This document shows, piece after piece, positions 1-11,090 of a DNA stretch of 64,000 bases; positions within the stretch are counted from its first letter, which is position 1; every line of letters begins with the position of its first letter. Position numbers and translations under genes: made by a program. This stretch comes from Allolobophora icterica. Lineage: Eukaryota > Annelida > Clitellata > Crassiclitellata > Lumbricidae. Below the pieces are notes generated by a model that did not search any database, had not been told where the DNA came from, and saw only the letters and a list, made by a program, of their open reading frames with translations. The stretch is from NCBI GenBank assembly GCA_963556255.1, contig OY744604.1, positions 79,065,197 through 79,129,196 on the forward strand, read 5' to 3'.

Positions 1-540
1 AACTTGCGATGGATGTGTCTAAAACAAAGATGACAAATATCAGCAATCCCAAACGACAGTCATGAAAAGGGTTAAAATAAAGTGCTAATTAGGTGGTATA
101 GCTCGCGCTTGATATCGGTCGATTCGTATCTCGGCAAATCTCGGCCGACAATTGCGTCAGCTCTAGACAAGGCACCTAACCACATCGGGAAACCTTCTTG
201 TTAAAGTCCTCCCCTGCCAGCAGCAAATGAACTTCTCTTCGTGTGGGCTGTACGCAGCTACCTACCTTTGATATTGCTTCCAGTTCTGCCACACTGGATG
301 TTGACTTCGGTGAGCCTTCAGAAATGCGAAAATACCTTGAGAAATGTTTCAACGACAAGCTTAAGGTAATGCTGTCTTTCCCAAAAATCCATCTGAAGAG
401 AAGGGAAGAAAGCCGCTTCGGCATGTGGTTATCCTTCCTACTGTAACTTCGGTTTGATTTGCTCTAAACATTGCTTAGAAGACTTAGAACACTTAGAGCC
501 ACTTGCTTTACCTATTTCTCGTTTTGGAGTTTGATAACAG
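1..540. other. Unassigned sequence
   Basis: Open frames of 67-82 codons exist on both strands around 176-446, but I recognise no domain, splice context or repeat family in them. No gene can be supported here. Confidence 0.4.
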
Positions 541-702
541 CATAGATTTGTCTCCCTGTTGCACTCCGCCTGGTCCCTATGACTCGCTTTACCTTGTTCC
601 TTACCAACTTAAAGACTGCTCCCTTTAGCTGTGGTTGGACTGGTAGCGCTCCTGAGTAGATCACCTTGAAGGGACGCTATTTCAAAGCTCCTTAATAATA
701 AT
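541..702 (+). repeat. L2/CR1-like LINE 3' end fragment
   Basis: Carries the pattern (GGTAGCGCTCCTGAGTAGA ... TTGAAGGGACGCTAT) seen in better preserved copies at 4089-4245 (minus) and 48756-49145 (plus). In those copies it directly follows the end of a reverse-transcriptase reading frame. The simple-repeat tail that follows is the usual 3' end of such elements. Confidence 0.6.
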
Positions 703-703
703 A

Positions 704-787
<84 letters not shown>

Positions 788-834
788 ATGATGATGATGA
801 TGATGATGATGATGACAATAATAATAATAATAAT
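693..834. repeat. (TAA)n/(ATG)n microsatellite
   Basis: A trinucleotide run (TAA, then about 35 ATG units, then AATAAT) continues from the LINE 3' end. The poly-Met reading frame through it is an artefact of the repeat. Confidence 0.95.
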
Positions 835-1082
835 AGATTTATCAATTATACGCTTTTCAATAATAACTTATGCATGTGAATTTTTATCCCCCGGGGGATG
901 ATTTTACACGATGGGGGATAGAAATGGTTTATCCCCCGGATACTCTATACCGGTAGATTCCATCCGGGGGGATAAATTTATTCATCCCCCCAGATAGTTT
1001 TAGGACGGATGGTCTGTCACGCGACACCGGCATTTTACAAAATCCCTGGTTTTACGAATTGCCTGTAACATATATACATATA

Positions 1083-1117
1083 CACGGTGAGTCAGAGAAA
1101 AACGTGCCCCTACATAT
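1083..1117 (+). repeat. Terminal inverted repeat of a mariner/Tc1-like element (left)
   Basis: CACGGTGAGTCAGAGAAA... preceded by TA. It matches, in inverted orientation, 6227-6257 (CACTGTGAGTCAGA...ACGTGTCCCTACAT), which is also flanked by TA. TA flanks and short inverted repeats fit the Tc1/mariner superfamily. Confidence 0.6.
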
Positions 1118-1182
1118 TTTGCTTTAACTTCGTCAGAAATCAGGTTATGTCAACGAAATTGTAAGTAAAGATAGAAGAGTTA

Positions 1183-1690
1183 TTACTGAGCATTGAGAAA
1201 GTTAAATTTGTGTTCAAATTGACCTCCTTGGGCAATGGGCATCCACGGATGCGTGACGACGCGTACGCAGCTGCTTGACGGACTGGAAAGGGAACGTTTG
1301 AATCTTGCTTGTTTGTTAGCTTCCGTGAGTTCTTGAGCGCGTCGTTTGTTTAAACATTGCCAAATGTAAATGACTCTTAACGTTTCTCCCAACTGATGAC
1401 TGGGTGATTCCTACATCTCGAGCTATTTCTTTTTGCGTACGACACGTTTTCGGCATAGTTTTCTGGCTGAGCACCAGCGATTCAACCTATTCAACATCGT
1501 CGACCGTTCTGGCCGCTCGCAGGCGTCTGCTACCTGGTTGACGATGAAAAGACTCAGTATTATCGATCTTTGAAAGGAGAGCATTTAATCCATTACGAGT
1601 CCACCCTTTATATCAAAATTCCTTTAAAAATGTTTCGCACGATGATGTTTAATCTCTCTTTCAAATCTTGCGACATGCTTCTTTTCTTCG
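1183..1690 (-). pseudogene. Decayed mariner/Tc1-like transposase (N-terminal helix-turn-helix part)
   Basis: Read on the minus strand in more than one frame, this stretch contains a helix-turn-helix segment (TQKEIARDVGITQSSVGR, 1390-1460), an upstream GSRRLRAARTV-like linker, and a downstream NKRRAQELTEANKQAR segment. These are the familiar N-terminal DNA-binding parts of a Tc1/mariner-type transposase. Frameshifts and stops break it, and the DDE catalytic half is absent, so the frame jumps toward a C-terminal-like tail near 1183. It lies next to the inverted repeat at 1083. The family assignment rests on my reading of the motifs and has moderate certainty. Confidence 0.55.
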
Positions 1691-2289
1691 GTAAACACCG
1701 TTTTGTCGGGATTGTCGTGGCGTAACTATAGTTTAGACTGGTCCAGCTTTTTATAAAAAAAATAATTTATATAGCCTTGCATTTGGCTAGATCATCAACG
1801 GTCATTATTCTGAAATTTCATTAAAATTGATGGTTATCTGTATGAATTATGTTAGTGTTGGGCAACTCCTATGGTGATGATGATCTGTTGTTGTTTATGC
1901 GTGGATCAGGCTTTCGGTGTTAGCCGAAAGACTTCTAGTATGAAATGGACGACATCATAGGCGCCGACTTTTAGTAAAAGGTACTGGGGCAAGAATTTTC
2001 ATTGCCATGATCGAATGATCACATCGCCTATCCTGCCCTGTTTTCCTCTCCCCCTTTCCTTAAGCCCTTTCAACTGGGAAAAGACTAACTGTAATGCTAT
2101 GCAACAGTGCTTCCTCTTTGCTCAATCATAAAGACAAGCACATAACAACCACGAGTATTATTACCAAGAAACCATTTTAGTTTTTCTTTTAACTACTAAC
2201 TAGTACTAACTACTATCACTAATAAATCTGATGTTATAGCAGTTACAGACACACAAACATAATATTTGCCAGTAAGACAGACTTTAGTT

Positions 2290-2560
2290 GCAGTCTTACT
2301 TCAACTTCATGGCGAATGTATTTTCTCGAACAGTGCATTTACTTATGAATTCATCCAGAACTGTGTCAATGTCCGCTGCTGCCAGACACGCTCGATGACA
2401 GTTCAAAACTAGAATGGCGTTTTATCTTGTCTGTGTAATAGTGTTTCGCAGATACGTTTTCGTCGCCTAAGACCAGAAAATGCGCTTTCAGCAGTGTATG
2501 TAGTGACAGGCACACAGAGGCGTCTACACCATAGAAACCTTGGAGCAAATGCTCCATCCA
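2290..2560 (-). pseudogene. hAT transposase C-terminal remnant
   Basis: Minus-strand translation in shifting frames gives a hydrophilic helical segment resembling the C-terminal part of zf-TTF/DUF4371-type hAT transposases (SAFSGLRR followed by a short helix and LNCHRACLAAADIDTVLDEF). It lies inside the 1956-5374 element, as expected for its former transposase. Several frameshifts are present and no intact protein is possible. Confidence 0.45.
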
Positions 2561-2678
2561 AGAAATAGGGGGAGATCTGTCAGTGTGTGTGCCACCAGTT
2601 TAGGGGGGAAGGAAGGGGAAGGGGAAGAAGAGGGGAAATGGGAAATTGCTCCAATGACTTAGGGGGGATAGACTCCCC
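2521..2678. repeat. Internal direct repeat, copy 1
   Basis: The segment starting CGTCTACACCATAGAAACC and running through a G-rich, GGGGAAG-containing stretch is repeated in direct orientation at 3327-3495. The two copies flank 650 bp that include the (TATC)n array. Confidence 0.85.
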
Positions 2679-2679
2679 T

Positions 2680-2792
<113 letters not shown>

Positions 2793-3005
2793 CATCAACA
2801 TCTGTCTGTCAGGTTGTCAGTTTGTCCACAGAATAGATAAAGTTACGCTTTATATTCTGTGGTTTGTCTAACATTGTCTGTCTGCTTCTGTCAGTACATC
2901 CGCCTGTCTATCCATATATCTGCCTATCTATCTGCTGTCTTTCTGTCCGTCCGCCGCCTGCCTATCTGTCTGACTATCTGTCTACTTGCCTATCCATCTG
3001 TGTGT

Positions 3006-3038
<33 letters not shown>

Positions 3039-3326
3039 TGTCTGTCTCTCTCTCTATCTGTCTGTGTTTACCTCAGCTCAGAACGGACACGATAGCATTA
3101 CTCCGCCACTGCCCTTACTCTGGTAGTGTCAGTCCGAAGCCAGAATAAAGCAGGAGGGCGACGCTAATCATCTTCGTTATGAGACAGCGATGTTAAACAG
3201 ACCCCCTCCACGATTACTGACCCAAAGCCCTTTCATTCAACCAAATCGCCGTTGAATGACCAAACGTCTTTCCGTAAGAATCCTTCGAACGAGTTCAGAA
3301 AGTCTCATGATTGCCTCAGCCAGTTG

Positions 3327-3495
3327 CGTCTACACCATAGAAACCTTGGAGCAAATGCTCCATCCAAGAAATAGGGGGAGGGAAGATCTGCCAGTGTGTG
3401 TGCAACCATTTTAGGGGGAAGGAACGGGAAGGGGGAAGAAGAGGCGGAAAAGGGACGTTGCTCCAATGACTTAGGGGGGGATAGACGCCCCTGCA
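3327..3495. repeat. Internal direct repeat, copy 2
   Basis: Second copy of the 2521-2678 segment, with small insertions and substitutions (GGGGGAGGGAAGATC against GGGGGAGATC). Confidence 0.85.
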
Positions 3496-3762
3496 GGTAT
3501 ACAGTTAAAATGAGACGAACGACTTTGGTCAATTCTGACAACATATGACCCAGCGTGGCATCTGATTGCAGCAGCTCAACGACGTCACCAAAACTCTTTA
3601 CCTCAAAATGTAACAGCTACGTATGTAAGCATGTGCAACTTGTGTTAGTTGTGCAGCTACTATATAGCTAGACCACCAAAGCCCAGCTCAGCCGGTATGA
3701 ATGGTGACACCAGTAACTTATGTTATACTGTCCAAGGACTCCAAGTTAAACTAAGAAGAGCA

Positions 3763-3903
3763 TAGTATAGTATAGTATAGTATAGTATAGTATAGTATAG
3801 TATAGTATAGTATAGTATAGTATAGTATAGTATAGTATAGTATAGTATAGTATAGTATAGTATAGTATAGTATAGTATAGTATAGTATAGTATAGTATAG
3901 TAT
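3763..3903. repeat. (TATAG)n microsatellite
   Basis: Nearly perfect pentanucleotide array of about 28 units. It directly precedes, in inverted sense, the LINE 3' end at 3960-4020, so it is probably that element's simple-repeat tail. Confidence 0.95.
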
Positions 3904-3959
3904 ATTATTTCGGTAACCAGACACTGCAAGGTTAAAAACATATAATGCTTATAATCAGT

Positions 3960-4020
3960 TAACATAATCTGGCTACACAGGAGACCAAAAAGGGGTCGTA
4001 GACCCCGCTATCAGGGCCAC
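3960..4020 (-). repeat. CR1-like LINE 3' UTR fragment
   Basis: Contains GGAGACC...GGGTCGTAGACCCCGCTA. In reverse orientation this is the same G-rich 3' signature seen at 36085-36237, 38240-38330 and 53925-54066 (GGGGTCTCC ... GTGTAACC), each ending in a different pentamer repeat. Confidence 0.6.
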
Positions 4021-4088
4021 CTGGGTAGTAATACAATTTGATGAAAAGCTATCGATCTAACATCATTCGATATGCAGTGGTAACATTA

Positions 4089-4245
4089 TTATTATTATTA
4101 TTAATGAGCTTTTATATAGCGCCCCTTCAAGATTATCTACTCAGGAGCGCTCCTAGTCCAACCACGGCTAAAGAGAGTAGTTTTTAAGTTTGCAAGAAAC
4201 AAGGTAGAGTGAGTCATAGGGACCAGGCGAAGTGCAACAGGAAGG
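4089..4245 (-). repeat. L2/CR1-like LINE 3' end fragment
   Basis: TATATAGCGCCCCTTCAA ... TCAGGAGCGCTCC ... GGGACCAGGCGAAGTGCAAC is the reverse complement of the 541-702 copy and ends at an (ATT)n tail (4083-4101). Confidence 0.7.
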
Positions 4246-4760
4246 CCATTATACTTAAGTAACTTAACTAAAGATTCGATAGTTGGTCATGAGATAAGCA
4301 ATTATAACATTATCCTTATCTAAAGGCTCGTTAGTTCATCATTAGATATGCAATATTATACTTAACTAAAGACTTGATACATCAGTATCAGATTTGCACT
4401 TGTAACATTAAACTTAACTAAAGACTCGATAGTTCATCATTAGATATACAAAAGTAACAGTATACTTACATGTAACTAATGACTAATATCATTAGGTATG
4501 TAATAGCAACATTATAATTAACTATAAGGACTTGAAAGTGCATCTTGAGGCTATAACTGTGTGCGCTCGTTGAACATCTTGTAATGACAGTAGTACGTTA
4601 CTATATTATTTTTAGTAAGACTACTTTTAATTCACACGAGGCCGAAGAATGAAGATGCAGTCGTATGTAGACAGTGTAGGGCCTAGTGTGTACAGGCCGC
4701 AAGACTTGCAGAGAGACATTGAGAGAGACAGACTGCTACAGAGACAGAGCGAGAGAAAAC

Positions 4761-4887
<127 letters not shown>

Positions 4888-5689
4888 CCAGTGAGCAAGC
4901 GAGTGAGAGCGCGAAAGGCAGACGAACAAGGCAGATACAAGTTCAGGCATTTCTTAGCGCTGAAACTGAGTGATATATATATATACCGTAAATTAAGCGT
5001 ATACCGGGTTGGCACTGGTTGACGCCTGAAAGGGAGAACCTGGCTCATGAACAGCTGGGCTTTCGATTATACGGTGGTCGATCTGGGTCAAATACCCGAC
5101 CCCGGCGACCTATAGGTAGACACCATATGGCCCTGTGTACTATGTATCATATGAAGCATCCGTCATATATATATACAGGCTAGTCCAGACTGCAGAGAAT
5201 ATGAGACATACACGGAAAAGTACATGAAATTTCTTTAGTTAAAAGCTTGGGGCCCTTGGAAACAGTAAATATGAAGGCCAAAAATGTACTGGGGCGAAAG
5301 TATACTCTCGCCCCAGGACCTTCGCGAGTACTGGGGCGAGCGTCCTTGTTGCCCCTGTGGAGTCGGCGCCTATGGACGACATGTTACTGTTCTTTTCTGA
5401 CTCCACTTTTAATATAATATTTTATAAGAATATTCGCTTATTTACATAAAGTCACTGTTAACATACGATACCTAGTTTAGCCACTTATTTTCGTCCGAGT
5501 TATCTATCTACAAATCTCTCCAGCCTGCCGTCTGCATTATCGTGACCGTCCCTCGTCTTAAGTGAACCCCAGCCGTTGGAAACGAAGCATCAACTGGATT
5601 TTTAGTGGTCCGTTTTGACGTCCTTATATACAGTCCAGGAAGGGGGTGATTAGTCTATCTTCCGTTGTCTGCCATAGAGTGTCTGAAAG

Positions 5690-5812
5690 TGTGTCTTAGC
5701 GTGGCAGTCAACGTTGTCTGTAACTCTAACCTGTGTCCTAGCGTGGCAGTCAACGTTGTCTGTAACTCTAACCTGCGTCCTAGCGTGGCAGTCAACGTTG
5801 TCTGTAACTCTA
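5690..5812. repeat. 42-bp tandem repeat, three copies
   Basis: Units start at 5690, 5732 and 5774 (TGTGTCCTAGCGTGGCAGTC...). They differ by only one or two bases except at the end of the third. More diverged GTGTCC/GCGTTGACATCAG-like units appear to continue to about 6060. I see no credible coding function in the open frames across it. Confidence 0.9.
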
Positions 5813-6226
5813 TTTTGTCTCCTATGTTGACTATCAGGCCTGCAGCGGTCTAGTGTGTCCTTATGCGCCTCCGTAGGTTGTTTCTCAGCCTCGCCTAGAG
5901 CGTCTGGCATGTCTGCAGCTTTGACATCAGTCTGCCTGCCTGCGGTGTCTCTGTGTGCCAGCCAGCATTGCCTACGGTGGCCTAGGGTGGCCGTCGCATT
6001 GACATCAGCCCGCGGCGGTCTATGTGGCCTTCGCGTTGACAATCACCCTCGCCTACCGTGGTCTATATGATTGTGGTTGTCGCGTCGAGTGCTCCCGTAG
6101 CTGCATGTGTCCAGGAAGCGGAGCTAGTCTGCCTACGGCTGGTGTCTGTGCAGCGCTCTAAGTTAGATCTGTCATCGTCAGATTCGTCAGACGGCAGCGA
6201 CTGATGCATTTCCCTCACCTTAGGTT

Positions 6227-6257
6227 ATGTAGGGACACGTTTTTCTGACTCACAGTG
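6227..6257 (-). repeat. Terminal inverted repeat of a mariner/Tc1-like element (right)
   Basis: Inverted partner of 1083-1117, followed by TA and a long TA run. If it belongs to the same insertion, the span (5.2 kb) is far longer than a normal mariner, and the hAT at 1956-5374 would be nested inside it. It may instead be a separate copy. Confidence 0.5.

Positions 6258-6320
<63 letters not shown>
6258..6320. repeat. (TA)n microsatellite
   Basis: About 30 TA units directly after the mariner-like terminus. TA is also that family's target, so the run may reflect target preference. Confidence 0.95.
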
Positions 6321-6323
<3 letters not shown>

Positions 6324-6667
6324 ACACATGAAGACATTACCCCTCCCGCTCATTCCAGGCTAACTACAGTAAAGCATTTGTCCTTCGAAATTCTACTGAA
6401 AATGTTGTCTTTCACTTATAAAATACCATCGTGTAAGTAGACAGCTTGGGTTTGCCATAAAGCAGCAATGCAGCAACAGATTACAATTCAGACAATGGCT
6501 TCAACTGAAATGACCATCGATTTTTGCCTTGTAAATTACAATAAAACAACGCTATAAAGTCATCCAGTTACGTTATAAGGAAGATGAATTAACAATCGTC
6601 ACCATGTAAGGGTCTACCGCTTTGGCCACCCTATGATGTGGTCTTGTAATCGAAACGAATAACTGAC

Positions 6668-6997
6668 CTGTAACAGTGAGTCTTGCATGTGGAGGAGTAC
6701 CCCATCCTCCTGGTTCGCTACAGATGTAAAATCCATCATCCTCATGGGTAACATTACTTATAAGCAGATCATATCGTCCGATCGTTGTACTGATGTCCAT
6801 CTTATGTCTGATTGACATTCTGAATTGTCTGCCCATTCCATCATTGGCGATATAAACGTCTGTCACTGAATTCAGATCATCTTTGCTATACTGCCAGTTG
6901 ACCTCTTTCCTCGCATCAGTCGAACATGTGAGTCGTATATGTGATCCAACTGTGACGTTTGTATCGACCGGTTTAACAGTGAGGACAGCGTTTACAC
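6668..6997 (-). CDS. Ig-domain exon (V-type) of a minus-strand receptor-like gene
   Basis: A 330-nt exon with a good acceptor on its 5' side (CTCTTTTTCACAG at 6998-7010, minus strand) and donor GTCAGT on its 3' side. Both boundaries are phase 1, the usual phase of immunoglobulin-superfamily exons. The translation starts VNAVLTVKPVDTNVTVGSH and shows the Ig pattern: IRLTCST (first Cys), VNWQYS (Trp), then DDGFYICSEPG (second Cys) and RLTVTG. The likely signal-peptide exon is at 9116-9194. The downstream exons are not visible in this window, so the gene is partial or broken. Its architecture matches the first Ig exon at 44533-44862 of the plus-strand receptor, which suggests related genes. No specific orthologue is recognised. 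Confidence 0.8.
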
Positions 6998-7274
6998 CTG
7001 TGAAAAAGAGACACCACAGAGTCAATGAGACAAAAAAAGCTTCAAGCTGATTGATAGTAGCTGAATGATAGAAAAAAAAGTTATATAGGGGCCTACACAC
7101 AAATATTAGCCAAAGGCATTGAAAATCTAGTTAAATTTATTATTATTATGTAACCGTTTTAGTTCAATATTGTTCTTACGCCTTTGCTTTTAAAGACTCG
7201 GTAACGTGGATACGATTGAAGGAACACTGTAGCTTGAAGTCCTATCCTAAACTAATAGATAGTCTACTGATTGT

Positions 7275-8375
7275 CAGTGGCGTAACAACCTAGCCGGGGG
7301 CCCTTGGACATTCTAAGCTCGGGGGCCCTTACCCATTAAAAAGTGAAAATGATGAGATAGCTATTTTAGACTGCAGTTAAGTTTAAAAAAGAGTATTAAA
7401 CGTTCTGATTAATGGTCCATAGTTCAAGTCACATTAATGGTTCAAGACAAAACAAGAATACACCAAAAATGTATTGCCTACGTACACAGTAATGTAATGT
7501 CTGTTGTAGTTCTCATATTGAGCTCTCACATCATGTCATCTATCCCAGAACTGGCTACTGCTTGTGTAATGTTTGTCACTCTCCCAGTCACCGTCGTCAG
7601 TGCGAAGCGCTTCTTCAGAGAATTGCTTCATGAATTTGGCTATTCTAGCTTTACTATTAGCAAATGTGTCTATCAAATCATTAATATTCAATTGTTTTGC
7701 GCATTCGTTTTCGACCGCAAGAAGAGCAAGACCATCAAGCATGTTCTGTTAGATAGTGGATCTAAGATAGGCCTACATCTGCATAAGTTTCAATTTGGAG
7801 AAGGAGCGCTCTGCCACTGGCTATAGGGCCATCGCAAATCCATGTGAGTGAGAGAGCCATAAACAGACGTGCAATCAGGCATATATTATTTCAGGCATTT
7901 CTTAGGACTGGAGTTGAGACATTTGCGTATACCGTAAACTTAAGTGTATGCAGTGGTTACGCCTGAATGGGAGAATCTGACTCATAGGCAACTGGATTCT
8001 ACTACTATCAGGATCATATAGCCCGACCCCGGCGACCTATAGCCTAGATATAGACACCACACGTACATAAAGCTGTGGTGTATACAATTATATAATGAAG
8101 CATTCGTCATATATATACAGGCAAGCCTACTTCAGACAGAAGAGATGCTCAGACCTACATGGGCTTGGTTGCGGCACTTATGAAGACCTTATGCTTAATA
8201 TGTAATCGGAAGGAACAATTAACCATATTAAAAAATTTTGCTTGGGGGAAAATGAAAGAATATGGCCCTAAAGCAGACTACGACACAGGGTGCGCAGTAA
8301 AAAAGCTTGGGGCCCCTGAGACCTCGGGGGCCCCTGGACTTTGTCCACCCTCGTTATATGGTTGTTACGCCACTG
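7275..8375. mobile_element. hAT-like DNA transposon, 1.1 kb
   Basis: Inverted termini CAGTGGCGTAACAACC ... GGTTGTTACGCCACTG are flanked by a perfect 8-bp duplication CTGATTGT (7267-7274 and 8376-8383). It carries GGGGGCCC blocks near both ends and a transposase remnant on the minus strand. It lies in the intron of the minus-strand Ig gene (between 6997 and 9116). Confidence 0.92.
7536..7742 (-). pseudogene. hAT transposase C-terminal remnant
   Basis: Translation LALLAVENECAKQLNIND followed by LIDTFANSKARIAKF resembles the last residues of hAT transposases of the zinc-finger MYM/DUF4371 type (a 'LSIEN...AK...DDIIDDFA..KAR' pattern). The remainder of the transposase is missing. It sits inside the 7275-8375 element. 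Confidence 0.55.
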
Positions 8376-8690
8376 CTGATTGTCACGGATGCCACGTGAT
8401 AGGCTGTTCCAAAGCAGTGCATAATTCCGTGAATTATATCAAACAACCGTTGAGCATTTCGCTTAAAAGAAAAGTTCGGTATTTATGGATGCTGATTCTT
8501 GAACACGCTAACACTGTGTGCATGGCTTGACATTTTGTCAATCGGAAATAATGACTGAAAACATTCTGAAATTCACTAAAAATATTGGCTATTCCTGCGT
8601 TTGGTAATGTGTGAATGAGGGCAGAAAAATGCACGTGCTAAGTAGATATTGCATGGTTATTAGTTCACCTGCTGGCCAATTCAATAACCC

Positions 8691-8960
8691 CCTTTGATTT
8701 GGTTTGGCCTCTTGGAAATCGGACTTGGACCTCTTTTGGACCACTCTCTGGAAACCTTCTGATCTGGTACCCTGGAAATCGGACTTGGACCTCTTTTGGA
8801 CTACTCTCTGGAAACCCCCTTTGATTTGGTTTGGCCTCCTGGAAATCGGACTTGGACCTCTTTTGGACCACTCTCTGGGAACCCCTCTAATATTGGTTTG
8901 GCCTTCTGGTAACCGGACTCGGACTTATTTTGGACTACTCCCTGGAAACCCCCTCTGATC
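8691..8960. repeat. About 65-bp tandem repeat, four copies
   Basis: Units contain GGAAATCGGACTTGGACCTC and TTTTGGACCACTCTCTGGAA. They start near 8708, 8768, 8836 and 8903, and the last is more diverged. The open frames on both strands follow the repeat period and are not convincing genes. Confidence 0.9.
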
Positions 8961-9115
8961 TGACGTAGCGCTCGTGAATAGGCTGGTGCCCTGCGCTTGG
9001 CTTTAGAAGTTTGGAGATTACGATTACGATTACGAATAAAAGAAGCGCTGTTGGTCTGTAGTCTCTGTACAACAGCTACGGATAATTTGAAGAAATATTA
9101 CTTTATATTTGGTAC

Positions 9116-9194
9116 CTCTCTCACGAAGAACTTCATGCAGGAACAGGGCTATCAGTAGCCACCATGTTGCTGATGACATCACCATGTAATCCAT
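9116..9194 (-). CDS. Signal-peptide exon of the minus-strand Ig gene
   Basis: The ATG at 9192-9194 opens MDYMVMSSATWWLLIALFLH, a short polar start followed by a hydrophobic core ending near EVLRER. The exon ends in phase 1 at a GTACC donor (9111-9115 on the plus strand), exactly matching the phase-1 acceptor of the Ig exon at 6668-6997. The plus-strand receptor's first exon (42250-42289) has the same layout. A second ATG (MVMSS) three codons downstream is an alternative start. Confidence 0.65.
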
Positions 9195-10183
9195 ATCCAG
9201 AGTTCTAACCAACAATTTGTCCCATCCAGGACGAAAGTTTAATTACAGTCTGTCCTCCACATTGCCCTGACAAAGGCGAGTATAGTGATTGGTTCGATGC
9301 ATGAGGCTTTTGTGAGCGTGACGCATAATAGACCAATAAGGACAGCCGTACTAAAGTGTACGCCCATAGCATTGGATTTGGACAGCGAAGTCTTCAGTAT
9401 CTGAACACTTATTTGGCATCATATAATAAGTTCAGCATTGTTTGTATGCCAGTCAAAACTGAGATTGATAGTGCTACTATATGCATATTCAGCGGCGGCG
9501 CCAGGATTTCAGGTTTGGAGGGGCTGGAGCAATACGGTGAATATTGAATCGCGCTCACGCGCGAAAAAATTTTTGATCTCTTTTTTTGTGCACGAAAAAT
9601 GCGTTTAAAAAGCAAGGGGCAAGCACTTTGTAACGGCATGTAGATTATGTATTTTCATAAAATTGTATAATTACATTCGAACTAATTCAAATCTAAATTT
9701 AACTGATTTTTTAAAGTTAGTTACATATTGCGAAACAATATAAACAGAATTATATGTAAAAAACTCATTAATTTTTGCTGGTGGCAACGTGTTGACGTGT
9801 CAGCTGCCTGGTCTCAGTTATCAAGTTTCCACTTGGCAGCTATTTAACAAAAATATCAATTAAAAAGTTTCATTAAACATCGGGCGACAACTGTATACTG
9901 TGTCTCCCTCACTGTTAAAGGTGGACCCCCTCCCCCACTGTCGCCGCCCCTGAATAAATCATCAAAATAATCGAGTTTTAGTTACTCCAGTGATTGTACG
10001 ATATAATCTTGCAGATGATTTACTAAACCTGTGATCTAATTCAACTCGTAACACGTTCATACATTCGCGAGTTCAACGTAGGCTATGTTATTAGGCCTGC
10101 TCCTATTGATGTACTCAATTGAAGTGTGTGCCACGCACTGGCTGGACAGGTCAGAGGTAGGCAAGTGTGGCAACCAGAGCGAT

Positions 10184-10218
10184 GACACGCACACACATCT
10201 ACACACATCTACACAAAC

Positions 10219-10265
<47 letters not shown>
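10184..10265. repeat. (CA)n microsatellite
   Basis: Imperfect then perfect CA/ACAT repeat inside the 9490-11608 element. Confidence 0.9.
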
Positions 10266-10311
10266 GGGCAGGTTGCAGCGGAGAACTCTGCCAGTCTAGG
10301 CCTCCGCGTCA

Positions 10312-10626
10312 TTAAAGAAGCAAACTCACGGTCCTCACCCCCGGGGTTCCCACTCCCCAACAGTTTGGCCGGTAGATCACGTAAACCGTTGACCCGTTAG
10401 TCGTAGGCTCGTATAGCAGACGAGATAATGTAGATATCACGGACTGCACGGCAGTGGAGACGTACTGCTGTGCAGTATGTGTTCTGTTGTACGAGTCGTT
10501 GGCTACTGTTATGGAAACATAAGAGAATTTCGATCCCATGTGGAACAAATTGGCGTTAACCGATAATGGCTTAATGTGGGGCTTTGTTGTGGACTGTATT
10601 ATCACACGGGACAAAAGAGATATCAT
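10312..10626 (-). other. Open frame of unknown function inside a hAT element
   Basis: A 104-codon frame whose middle part (FSYVSITVANDSYNR followed by a helix-like QQYVSTAVQSVISTLSRLL stretch and STVYVIYRPN) looks like structured protein rather than repeat translation. A GTGAGG donor-like site follows the PG near 10340. I do not recognise the family. It could be a captured host exon, an old transposase piece or chance. Confidence 0.25.
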
Positions 10627-10980
10627 GAAAAAAAATGCAAACCCTTACTTTCGGCCAAAATATGTCAACCCCCACTTTTGAAGTTCTATGGAGATCGTTC
10701 TCCAAACCCCACCTTTGGTAGACGCCTCTGGTTGTAGCCAAAAGTTTTGTAAGGCTACATCCAACGTGTGTCTGGCTATGTCAATTACAAAATATTTTCT
10801 TACGCCTTAATGAAATCCTATATCATGTAATTCAATAATTGTTAAATTCCAACTACCCATTCTTGTAATTGAGTTGTAAAATTAAAATTAGCAAAAACTT
10901 CGGTAGGCCTATAGCTTGACAATTTCCTTATTTTGTTCAGACGTAGGCATATATAAAATATTATATATAAATTTATAAAT

Positions 10981-11090
10981 AATATATATATATATATATA
11001 TATAAATAACATATATATAAAAATTTATAAATAATATATATATATAAATTTATAAATAATATATATATATAAATTTATAAAATGGTATTG
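10981..11090. repeat. AT-rich ATATAAATTTATAA repeat
   Basis: Alternating (AT)n and AAATTTATAAATA units. No coding content. Confidence 0.85.

Noticed and set aside
704..901. Poly-Met open reading frame
   Set aside because: It is an (ATG)n microsatellite following a LINE 3' end.
5650..6042. 130-codon minus-strand frame with VTDNVDCHARTQVR repeats
   Set aside because: The protein repeat is only the 42-bp tandem DNA repeat. The overlapping plus-strand frames are equally open and no domain is present.
8665..8958. Frames with repeated EVQVRFPG or LDLFWTT units
   Set aside because: They follow the 65-bp tandem repeat on both strands; no start or domain supports a gene.
9490..9960. A smaller element ending at GTCGCCGCCCCTG (9943-9955)
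   Set aside because: The inner terminus resembles the hAT end, but its flank (AATAAATC) does not match TGCATATT. The full span to 11608 has a perfect duplication.
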